This document shows positions 1-5,080 of a stretch of DNA of 6,348 nucleotides, piece by piece. The DNA lies in NCBI GenBank assembly GCA_030148625.1, contig JASBTC010000026.1, forward strand, positions 1-6,348, written 5' to 3'. Both the position numbers and the translations under genes were made by a program. Each line of letters opens with the position of its first letter. Within the stretch, counting starts at the first letter, position 1. This DNA is from Sphingobium sp. GTDB taxonomy: Bacteria > Pseudomonadota > Alphaproteobacteria > Sphingomonadales > Sphingomonadaceae. The notes beneath the pieces were generated by a model, which was not told where the DNA came from, made no database searches, and saw only the letters and a list, made by a program, of their open reading frames with translations.

Positions 1-3
1 GCC

Positions 4-480
4 ATGAGTGACCGGATCAGGACCTGGTGGCGCGACCGGTCCGTGCGCGAACAGCGCAGGCTGCTCGTGATGATCGGGCTCATGCTGGTGGTGGTCGCCT
101 GGCTTTTCGTCAGGATGATGGACGATGCCCTGTCCGATGCGCGCGAACGGCACGGCCGCGCGGTGATCGAGCAGGCGGAAGTGACGGGCAAGGTGGCGGC
201 GCTGAAGGCGCTGGAACGCGGCGCGGGCCGCAGGCTCGATGCGCCCGTCGATGTCGTCGTGGGCCAGTCGGCAAGCGAGGTCGGTTTCGTCCTGTCCCGC
301 ACCGAACCTCAGGGCCGTGATCGCGTCGTCATCGCAATCGCCTCTGCCCGGCCCCAGGCGTTTTTCGGCTGGCTCAACGATCTGGAGGCGCGTGGCGTGT
401 TTCCCGAACGGCTCACTGCCCGCGCCAACAGCGATCAGACACTGACGATCGAGGCGACAATGCGGGGCAGGGGGTTGTGA
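4..480 (+). CDS. gspM: Type II secretion system protein GspM
   Basis: GspM is a bitopic inner-membrane protein of the type II secretion assembly platform; in the known family it binds GspL and helps couple the cytoplasmic ATPase to the pseudopilus. The 158-residue product fits the family length. Visible features are a short basic cytoplasmic N-terminus with the family-like WWRDRSVREQRRLL stretch (residues 8-21), one membrane helix at about residues 20-38, a charged, probably coiled-coil segment at about 40-75, and a small periplasmic ferredoxin-like domain to the C-terminus. The start ATG at base 4 forms an ATGA, so the TGA at 5-7 may be the stop of an upstream gspL outside the window; that part cannot be verified here. 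The stop overlaps the gspN start, which supports one operon. GspM sequences diverge strongly, so the call rests on N-terminal pattern, topology, length and the following gspN. Confidence 0.85.
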   Translation: MSDRIRTWWRDRSVREQRRLLVMIGLMLVVVAWLFVRMMDDALSDARERHGRAVIEQAEVTGKVAALKALERGAGRRLDAPVDVVVGQSASEVGFVLSRTEPQGRDRVVIAIASARPQAFFGWLNDLEARGVFPERLTARANSDQTLTIEATMRGRGL

Positions 481-1199
481 TGCGCATCCGCCTGCCGCTT
501 GGCCGCAGCCTGGTCTTCCTCTGCGCCTTCCTCGTCGCCCTGGTCGCGCTGACGCCGCTTCGCCTTGCTCTGGGCTGGCTCGCGCTCGACCAGAAGGGGC
601 TTTCGGCACGCAAGGCCGATGGCAGCATCTGGCTGGGCGGTTTGACCGAGAGCCGGGTCGGCGATGCGCCACTCGGCGATCTTTCTGCGCGGCTCTCGCC
701 GATCCAGCTTCTCGTCGGCCGTGCCCGTGTCGACATCGCGAATCGCGAGGATGGCCGCGGGCGCATCGCCGGCGGGCTCGGCGTGACGCGCAACAGCTTC
801 GGCGTCGATGATCTGACCGCGGCGATTCCGGTCGCGTCGGTCTTCGCGCCGTTGCCGATCGAGACACTCGACCTGTCGGACGTCAGCGTCCGATTCGAAG
901 ATGGACAATGCGCGCGTGCCGAAGGGCAGGTGAAGGCTGCCTTGTCCGGAGAGATTGCAGGGATCAACCTGACCCAGGGCCTGACCGGCAATGCGCGCTG
1001 CGACGGTGGTGCACTGCTTCTGCCGCTCCAGGGCCAGTCGGGCATGGAGAAACTGGCGCTCAAGCTGTTCGAGGATGGCCGCTACGAACTCGACCTGTCG
1101 GTCCGTCCGAGCGATCCGGCGATCGGCCAGCGCCTCGCCGCCTCGGGCTTCCGCCAGACCGCACAGGGTTATGCCTTTCAGATGCAGGGACGCTTCTGA
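480..1199 (+). CDS. gspN: Type II secretion system protein GspN
   Basis: GspN is an accessory inner-membrane protein of type II secretion, present in only some systems and usually encoded last in the operon; its precise role is unsettled. The 239-residue product has the typical size (about 250) and plan: a basic start, one N-terminal membrane anchor at about residues 8-32, then a periplasmic domain rich in beta-strand-like repeats. Two cysteines, Cys144 (in GQCARAEG) and Cys174 (in ARCDGG), lie in the region where the family carries a cysteine pair, and probably form a disulfide. The ATG at 480 is chosen over a TTG at 477 because it overlaps the gspM stop as TGATG and has an AGGGGG ribosome-binding site at 469-474, five bases upstream. 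The gene ends just before a hairpin repeat that could end the transcript. Confidence 0.85.
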   Translation: MRIRLPLGRSLVFLCAFLVALVALTPLRLALGWLALDQKGLSARKADGSIWLGGLTESRVGDAPLGDLSARLSPIQLLVGRARVDIANREDGRGRIAGGLGVTRNSFGVDDLTAAIPVASVFAPLPIETLDLSDVSVRFEDGQCARAEGQVKAALSGEIAGINLTQGLTGNARCDGGALLLPLQGQSGMEKLALKLFEDGRYELDLSVRPSDPAIGQRLAASGFRQTAQGYAFQMQGRF

Positions 1200-1210
1200 C
1201 TTTCGGATCG

Positions 1211-1292
1211 TCATTCCGGCGAAGGCCGGAATCCCGCTTTTCTGATCACATACTTCAAACAGGAAGCGGGATTCTCGCTTTCGCGGGAATGA
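1211..1292. repeat. Paired inverted dRS3-like hairpin repeats
   Basis: Two 29-base arms, 1211-1239 and 1264-1292, are inverted copies of each other (25 of 29 positions match) separated by 24 bases. Each arm contains its own 20-base hairpin of the form ATTCC...GGAAT: 1213-1232 has a perfect 8-bp stem with loop GAAG, and 1271-1290 has an 8-bp stem with one T-G wobble. The ATTCC-N-GGAAT pattern resembles the dRS3 repeat of Neisseria and the similar short dispersed repeats common in many proteobacterial genomes, sphingomonads included. When the two arms are aligned, one stem pair is G-C in the left copy and C-G in the right, a compensatory change. It starts 11 bases after the gspN stop, so the RNA could fold into a large double hairpin that ends or stabilises the gsp message. 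There is no T-tract, so a classical intrinsic terminator is not shown. Confidence 0.75.
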
Positions 1293-1319
1293 AGAGGTGG
1301 CTGGAACCCGGAGACACGC

Positions 1320-1348
1320 TTGACCGAATTCCAACCTCGGCGTAAGTG
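1320..1348 (+). promoter_or_regulatory. Possible promoter of the tRNA-His gene
   Basis: TTGACC at 1320-1325 matches five of six bases of the sigma-70-type -35 element. Exactly 17 bases later comes TAAGTG (1343-1348), a poor -10 match. A start near 1355 would leave a short leader before the tRNA at 1373, and the stretch after the -10 is very GC-rich (1348-1360), as is common for stable-RNA promoters under stringent control. The weak -10 keeps this tentative. Confidence 0.35.
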
Positions 1349-1372
1349 CGCGCCCGGCCTTTCGGCCATGTG

Positions 1373-1449
1373 GCGATCGTAGCTCAGTTGGTTAGAGCAC
1401 TGGTTTGTGGTACCAGGGGTCGGGGGTTCAAGTCCCCTCGGTCGCCCCA
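1373..1449 (+). tRNA. tRNA-His (anticodon GTG)
   Basis: A full cloverleaf can be drawn. The acceptor stem pairs 1373-1379 (GCGATCG) with 1439-1445 (CGGTCGC), including one T-G wobble. The D arm is GCTC...GAGC with the AGTTGGTTA loop. The anticodon stem CTGGT/ACCAG encloses loop TTGTGGT, giving anticodon GTG, which reads His codons CAC and CAT. The T arm has stem GGGGG/CCCCT and loop TTCAAGT. The discriminator base is C73 (1446) and CCA is encoded at 1447-1449. The base before the acceptor stem, 1372, is G, so the transcript can keep the extra G-1 opposite C73, the classical bacterial histidine identity element. RNase P would cut before 1372, making the mature RNA 1372-1449. Four T residues follow at 1450-1453 without a clear hairpin. 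Confidence 0.97.
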
Positions 1450-1486
1450 TTTTCTTCCGGCCACCTTTGGTCTGGCGCTTTCTGGT

Positions 1487-1524
1487 TTGAAATATTATTA
1501 CGCGAGTCGGTAATGATATTTCAA
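1487..1524. promoter_or_regulatory. AT-rich inverted repeat overlapping a promoter-like sequence
   Basis: Arms TTGAAATATTATTAC (1487-1501) and GTAATGATATTTCAA (1510-1524) are reverse complements at 14 of 15 positions, separated by 8 bases. In a GC-rich genome an AT-rich dyad this long is very unlikely by chance. It ends 14 bases before the best start codon (1539) of the dehydrogenase gene. The left arm contains TTGAAA (1487-1492), a reasonable -35, and TAATGA (1511-1516) lies 18 bases further as a possible -10. A regulator bound to the dyad would cover the promoter, which suggests repression or autoregulated activation. The regulator is unknown; Lrp/AsnC-type control would suit an amino-acid dehydrogenase but is only a guess. 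RNA hairpin formation is an alternative, with no T-tract to mark a terminator. Confidence 0.6.
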
Positions 1525-1538
1525 TGGCTGGAGCGGAC

Positions 1539-2588
1539 ATGACCTCGGTTTGGGACTTGCCGGATTTCGACGACCATGAGGGCGTCCACCTTTTTCGCGA
1601 TGCGGCGAGCGGCCTGACCGCGATCATTGCGGTTCATTCCACCCATCTCGGCCCAGCAGCGGGCGGTGCGCGCTTCTGGCGCTATTCCGATCGTCAGCTC
1701 GCCGTGACCGATGCGTTGCGGCTTTCGCGCGGCATGAGTTTCAAGAACGCGATGGCCGGGCTGCCGATGGGCGGAGGCAAGGGCGTCGTGCTGGGCGGAG
1801 AAGGTGTCGAGAAGACGCCCGAACTGCTCGCTGCGTTCGGCGCCGCCGTCGAATCGCTCGGCGGGCGTTATGTCACGGCCGAGGATGTCGGCATGACCGA
1901 TGTCGACATGGTCGCCATCGCGAGGGCGACGCGGCACGTTTCCGGCCTGCCGGTGGCGCAGGGCAGCGCGGGCGGTGACCCGGGGCCGTTCACTGCGCTC
2001 GGGGTCTTCTTGGGCGTCAAGGCGGCGGCGAAGCGCGGCCTGGGGCGTGACGACATGTCGGGCGTGCATGTCGCGATCCAGGGCGTGGGCAGCGTCGGCG
2101 GCGGGCTGGCGCGGCTGCTCGCGGCGGAGGGCGCACGGCTGACGCTGGCCGACGCCAATGTCGAACGCGCCGGCGCGCTGGCGGCCGAACTCGGCGCCGA
2201 ACTGGTCGGTGCCGACGAGATCCTGGCGGTCGAAGCGGATATCGTCAGTCCCAATGCGCTGGGCGCTGTCCTCACCGCGGAATCGATCGCCGCGCTCCGC
2301 ACCACCGTGATCGCGGGCGGCGCCAACAACCAGCTCGCGACGCCCGAGGATGGCTGGCGCCTCCAGTCGCGCGGCATTCTCTATGCGCCCGACTATGTGA
2401 TCAATGCCGGCGGGATCATCAATGTCGCACTCGAATATCTGGGGCAGGGCGATCGTGCGGAGGTCGAAGCGCGGATCCATCGCATCCCTGTGCGACTGAT
2501 CGAAGTGTGGGATGAAAGTGACGCGAGCGGCGAGCCTGCGTCCGATGTTGCCGACCGGATCGCCCGGCGACTGATCGGGCGCGGCTGA
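1539..2588 (+). CDS. Leu/Phe/Val-type amino-acid dehydrogenase (NAD-dependent)
   Basis: Members of this family reversibly oxidise branched-chain or aromatic amino acids (Leu, Val, Ile or Phe) to 2-oxo acids and ammonia with NAD+ in the cytoplasm. The 349-residue product matches leucine dehydrogenase in size. The N-terminal substrate domain holds GLTAIIAVHSTHLGPAAGG, Lys69 in MSFKNA and Lys81 in GLPMGGGK; these correspond to the conserved lysines near 68 and 80 of Geobacillus leucine dehydrogenase, Lys81 being the catalytic one. GRYVTAEDVG follows. The Rossmann domain has GVGSVG at 182-187 with an acidic residue in the following LADAN, and the family signatures GANNQL and APDYVINAGG. The ATG at 1539 is preferred over the in-frame ATG at 1524 because GGAG at 1530-1533 stands five bases before it, lysine numbering then fits the family, and the 1524 ATG lies inside the inverted repeat. 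Exact substrate (Leu, Phe or Val) cannot be read from sequence. Confidence 0.93.
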   Translation: MTSVWDLPDFDDHEGVHLFRDAASGLTAIIAVHSTHLGPAAGGARFWRYSDRQLAVTDALRLSRGMSFKNAMAGLPMGGGKGVVLGGEGVEKTPELLAAFGAAVESLGGRYVTAEDVGMTDVDMVAIARATRHVSGLPVAQGSAGGDPGPFTALGVFLGVKAAAKRGLGRDDMSGVHVAIQGVGSVGGGLARLLAAEGARLTLADANVERAGALAAELGAELVGADEILAVEADIVSPNALGAVLTAESIAALRTTVIAGGANNQLATPEDGWRLQSRGILYAPDYVINAGGIINVALEYLGQGDRAEVEARIHRIPVRLIEVWDESDASGEPASDVADRIARRLIGRG

Positions 2589-2648
2589 CGCAGGGGGCGG
2601 TTCGCTTCGTTTCCGAAATCATAATATTTGCCGGTTAGTGATCGGCCG

Positions 2649-3692
2649 ATGGCGGGGATTCCGATCAGTCGGGCAATCATGCCCAACATGGCCATGCTCG
2701 CCATAATGACGTCATTTGCGCTGATCACATCCTATCTTTCAGGTATCGATGGAAGCAGCCTGATCCTCGCCTATCTGGTGCCGACGCTCTACGTTGCCAT
2801 CGTCGCGGTCGTGCTGTGGGCCGGCTTCATGCTCGTTCGCCTGGCCGTTCAGCGCGCCGATCGTCCGGCTGCCCAGATCGTATCGCGGCTGCGTGCGGCC
2901 TTTCCCATGCTGCTGCTGCCGGCGGTCATACAGCCGCTGTTCCTGGCGGCCTTTACGACGGCGAAGACGGCGATCGCGCCGCTGACGTCATTCAGCTGGG
3001 ATGCGCGCTTCGCGCAATGGGATGCATTGATCTTCGGAACCGATCCGTGGCGATTGACCTTTGGCCTGATCGGCGTCGAAGGGAGCCGTGCGCTCGAGAT
3101 CTTCTATACTGCCGGCTGGGGTTTGAGCCTGGTGTTCGTTCAGGCGCTCGTGGCGCTTTTCGCATCGCGACGCTTTGCGGGGCGCTTCTTCCTCGCCATG
3201 AATCTCTGCTGGTTTCTCAGCGGCTTCGTCCTTGCCTATGCGATGCCGGCGGCCGGTCCGGTCTTTGCGCATCTGTTCGATGCCGGGCTCGCCGGACGAT
3301 TTGACGGGCTTCACGCCGCGCTTGCCACGCACCTCGTTTTCGATGGGCCCATTTTGAGGACACAGGCCTATCTCGTGTCGGCGCTCGGTGCGCAGAGCGT
3401 TCAGATCGGCAGCGGAATCTCCGCCATGCCGTCGGTTCATGTGACGGTGGCGATGCTTTACGTCTTCGCCGCGCAAGGGATGCGCTGGCGCGCACCGGCG
3501 ATAGTGTTCGCGATGTTGACCTTTATCGGCTCGGTCCATTTTGGCTATCATTACGCCGTCGATGGGCTTGTCGGTGCCGTCGTGGCGCTCGTCAGCTGGA
3601 AGGTGTCGACGCTTTACTTCGCAGAGCGCTCATGGTCGGCCGGCCCGATATGGGCGCGCGGCGCGAAGCCGGAGCATGCCGCGATCGGCTAA
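2649..3692 (+). CDS. PAP2-superfamily membrane protein, Aur1/IPC-synthase-like
   Basis: This is an integral membrane protein with about six hydrophobic helices and 347 residues from the ATG at 2649. The C-terminal half carries the PAP2 catalytic pattern: MPSVHV (catalytic-site His264) in place of the usual PSGH, and SVHFGYHYAVDG, in which His301 and Asp305 match the H-x3-D of motif 3 (phosphohistidine nucleophile plus activating Asp). The classical KX6RP first motif is not evident. WDALIFGTDPW in the middle, together with the PSxH and HYxxD forms, resembles the PAP2 subgroup containing fungal Aur1 (inositol phosphorylceramide synthase) rather than classical phosphatidate phosphatases. Likely reactions are lipid phosphate hydrolysis or phospho-headgroup transfer at the periplasmic face; the substrate is unknown. 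The start is uncertain: TTG at 2628 is in frame but lies next to a -10-like CATAAT (2620-2625); ATG at 2679 or 2691 are alternatives, and none has a good ribosome-binding site. Confidence 0.8.
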   Translation: MAGIPISRAIMPNMAMLAIMTSFALITSYLSGIDGSSLILAYLVPTLYVAIVAVVLWAGFMLVRLAVQRADRPAAQIVSRLRAAFPMLLLPAVIQPLFLAAFTTAKTAIAPLTSFSWDARFAQWDALIFGTDPWRLTFGLIGVEGSRALEIFYTAGWGLSLVFVQALVALFASRRFAGRFFLAMNLCWFLSGFVLAYAMPAAGPVFAHLFDAGLAGRFDGLHAALATHLVFDGPILRTQAYLVSALGAQSVQIGSGISAMPSVHVTVAMLYVFAAQGMRWRAPAIVFAMLTFIGSVHFGYHYAVDGLVGAVVALVSWKVSTLYFAERSWSAGPIWARGAKPEHAAIG

Positions 3693-3693
3693 C

Positions 3694-3740
3694 GGATATG
3701 CCGAGGGCCCGATGGGCTTCGAGTGACCGGCCATATCGGA
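3694..3740 (+). other. Possible hairpin after the PAP2-family gene
   Basis: Bases 3702-3721 can fold into an 8-bp stem with one bulged G and loop GAT (CGAGGGCCC against GGGCTTCG). Outside it, GGATATGCC (from 3694) and GGCCATATC (3729-3737) are imperfect inverted partners. The structure begins right after the stop codon of the preceding gene and could end its transcript or separate it from the ccm genes, but no run of T follows, so it is not a standard intrinsic terminator. Confidence 0.3.
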
Positions 3741-3744
3741 CGGC

Positions 3745-3773
3745 TTGATGGAGTGGGGTCGTGCCGGTAGAGC
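3745..3773 (+). promoter_or_regulatory. Weak candidate promoter for the ccm genes
   Basis: TTGATG (3745-3750) and TAGAGC (3768-3773) are separated by 17 bases and match the sigma-70-type boxes at four and three of six positions. A start near 3780 would precede the chosen ccmC start at 3808 and follow the hairpin after the previous gene. The match is poor and could be chance. Confidence 0.2.
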
Positions 3774-3807
3774 GAGGCGTCTCTCACCGAAGGTCAGCCG
3801 CTTCTCG

Positions 3808-4524
3808 ATGCATGGTTTCGCCAATCCGGCGCGGTTCCTCAAGATCGCCAGACCGCTGACGCCCTGGCTGGCGTGGTGTGGTGTGCTGCTGATCGCGATC
3901 GGCATGGGCGCGGGGCTGTTCTTCACGCCGCCCGACTATCTTCAGGGCGAGACCGTCCGAATCCTCTATATCCATGTGCCCGCCGCCTGGCTGGGCATGG
4001 GGGGATGGACCGGCCTTGCCATCGCCAGCCTGGCGCAACTCGTCTGGCGCCATCCGCTGGCCGGCATCGCGGCGCGCGCGATCGCGGCGCCCGGCGCCCT
4101 CTTCACCGCGCTCTGCCTCGCCACGGGCTCGATCTGGGGGCGGCCCGCCTGGGGCACATGGTGGGAATGGGACGGGCGGATGACCTCGATGCTGGTCCTG
4201 CTGTTCCTCTATGTCGGTTATATCGCGCTGGCCAATGCCAGCGACGAGCGCGGCAGCGTCAGTCGCGTGACCGCGATCTTCGGTCTGGTCGGTGCGATCA
4301 ATGTGCCCGTCATCAATCGATCGGTGGTCTGGTGGAACACGCTGCACCAGAAAGCGAGCATCACCATGACGGGTTCGAGTATCGACGCATCGCTGTTGTG
4401 GCCGCTCGGTTTCACCACTTTGGGCTTCAGCCTGCTGTTCGGTGCGATCGTGCTGATGCGCATGCGTGCGAGCCTGGCGCAGATCCGCGTCGAGGCGCGA
4501 CTGAGAAGGATGACGGGCGAATGA
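3808..4524 (+). CDS. ccmC: Haem exporter/transfer protein CcmC
   Basis: CcmC is an inner-membrane haem-handling protein of system I cytochrome c maturation; it presents haem at the periplasmic face to CcmE, after which the CcmAB ATPase releases holo-CcmE. The 238-residue product has about six membrane helices, as in the 245-residue E. coli protein. The tryptophan-rich haem-binding motif WGTWWEWDGR spans residues 115-124; E. coli has WGTWWVWDAR, so E120 and G123 differ from that version. The two conserved periplasmic axial histidines are His56 (YIHVPAA) and His180 (WWNTLHQ), matching E. coli His60 and His184. An open frame extends upstream to TTG 3745 and ATG 3748, but starting at 3808 gives the N-terminus expected for the family; its nearest purine-rich stretch, GAAGG at 3789-3793, is too far for a good ribosome-binding site, so the start is not certain. 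The stop overlaps ccmD as ATGA. Confidence 0.95.
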   Translation: MHGFANPARFLKIARPLTPWLAWCGVLLIAIGMGAGLFFTPPDYLQGETVRILYIHVPAAWLGMGGWTGLAIASLAQLVWRHPLAGIAARAIAAPGALFTALCLATGSIWGRPAWGTWWEWDGRMTSMLVLLFLYVGYIALANASDERGSVSRVTAIFGLVGAINVPVINRSVVWWNTLHQKASITMTGSSIDASLLWPLGFTTLGFSLLFGAIVLMRMRASLAQIRVEARLRRMTGE

Positions 4525-4652
4525 ATCAATGGGCCTATGTCATCGCCGCCTATGCCTTGACCATCGTCGCGACCACGGGGGTCGCGCTCTGGGCATTCGC
4601 GTCGATGCGCCGTGCCGAGCGGACCGCTGACGCGCTGAGGCGCGACGCGTGA
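4521..4652 (+). CDS. ccmD: Haem exporter accessory protein CcmD
   Basis: This 43-residue protein has one membrane helix at about residues 4-27, including the YVIAAYALT stretch typical of CcmD, followed by a basic cytoplasmic tail (MRRAERTADALRRDA). CcmD associates with CcmC and CcmE and is needed for release of haem-loaded CcmE from the CcmABCD complex. Its sequence is poorly conserved, so the call depends on size, single helix, basic tail and its place between ccmC and ccmE, which is diagnostic. The start ATG overlaps the ccmC stop (ATGA, 4521-4524), and a GAAGGA stretch at 4505-4510 lies ten bases upstream. The stop overlaps the ccmE GTG start, so translation of all three is probably coupled. 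Confidence 0.92.
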   Translation: MNQWAYVIAAYALTIVATTGVALWAFASMRRAERTADALRRDA

Positions 4653-5080
4653 AGGCCAAGCATCAACGGCTGACGCTCGCGCTGGTGGCGCTGGCGGCGC
4701 TGATCGGCGCCACCCTGCTCGCCATGTCCGCGCTGAAGGATCAGGCTGCCTATTTCTATTCGCCGGGCGACGCACGAAAGGCCAATTTGCCGGCCGGCCA
4801 GGCGATCCGCCTGGGCGGTATGGTGGAAAAGGGCTCGATCGTCCGCGCGCCGGACGGCGTCACCATCAATTTCGCGCTCACCGATGGGCTGGTCGGCGTA
4901 CCCGTGCGCTTCAAGGGTATCGTGCCCGATCTGTTCAAGGAGGATTCGGGCGCCGTGGCGGAAGGGCGCTTCGATGCGTCCGGCACCTTCGTCGCCGACA
5001 ATATCCTCGCCAAGCATGACGAGCGCTACATGCCGCCGCAGATCGCGGGCGACATGCACAAGACGGGCAAGGTCGAATGA
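4649..5080 (+). CDS. ccmE: Cytochrome c maturation haem chaperone CcmE
   Basis: CcmE is a membrane-anchored periplasmic haem chaperone that binds haem covalently through a histidine and carries it from CcmC to the CcmF/H ligation complex. The 143-residue product has an N-terminal signal anchor at about residues 8-29, then an OB-fold beta-barrel domain (RLGGMVEKGSIVR through GRFDASGTFVA). The haem-binding motif is LAKHDERYMPP, with His123 as the covalent attachment site and Tyr127 as the conserved axial tyrosine (the HxxxY form seen in most bacteria and in E. coli as His130/Tyr134). The gene uses a GTG start that overlaps the ccmD stop as GTGA; GAGG at 4637-4640, eight bases upstream, supports it. 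The stop overlaps the ccmF start as ATGA. Confidence 0.97.
   Translation: MKAKHQRLTLALVALAALIGATLLAMSALKDQAAYFYSPGDARKANLPAGQAIRLGGMVEKGSIVRAPDGVTINFALTDGLVGVPVRFKGIVPDLFKEDSGAVAEGRFDASGTFVADNILAKHDERYMPPQIAGDMHKTGKVE

Noticed and set aside
435..1334. Open frames on the - strand across gspN and the repeat region
   Set aside because: They lie antisense to gspN, and one reads through the repeat hairpins; translated repeat sequence (FPRKRESR-like) is a known artefact of this repeat type.
1450..1486. Possible terminator after tRNA-His
   Set aside because: There are four Ts after CCA and only a weak 4-bp GCCA/TGGC stem downstream; this is not enough to call a terminator.
1521..2480. Long open frame on the - strand across the dehydrogenase gene
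   Set aside because: It is antisense to a clearly recognised gene with full family motifs, has a low-complexity Arg/Asp/Gly-rich product, and is the usual mirror of GC-rich codon bias.
2641..2650. Perfect 10-base palindrome ATCGGCCGAT at the start of the PAP2-family gene
   Set aside because: It is short, GC-rich palindromes of this size are expected by chance here, and it does not extend beyond ten bases.
3873..4652. Alternative + strand frame overlapping ccmC and ending at the ccmD stop
   Set aside because: Only its last 43 codons, which are ccmD, look like protein; the upstream part is an out-of-frame Arg/His-rich shadow of ccmC.
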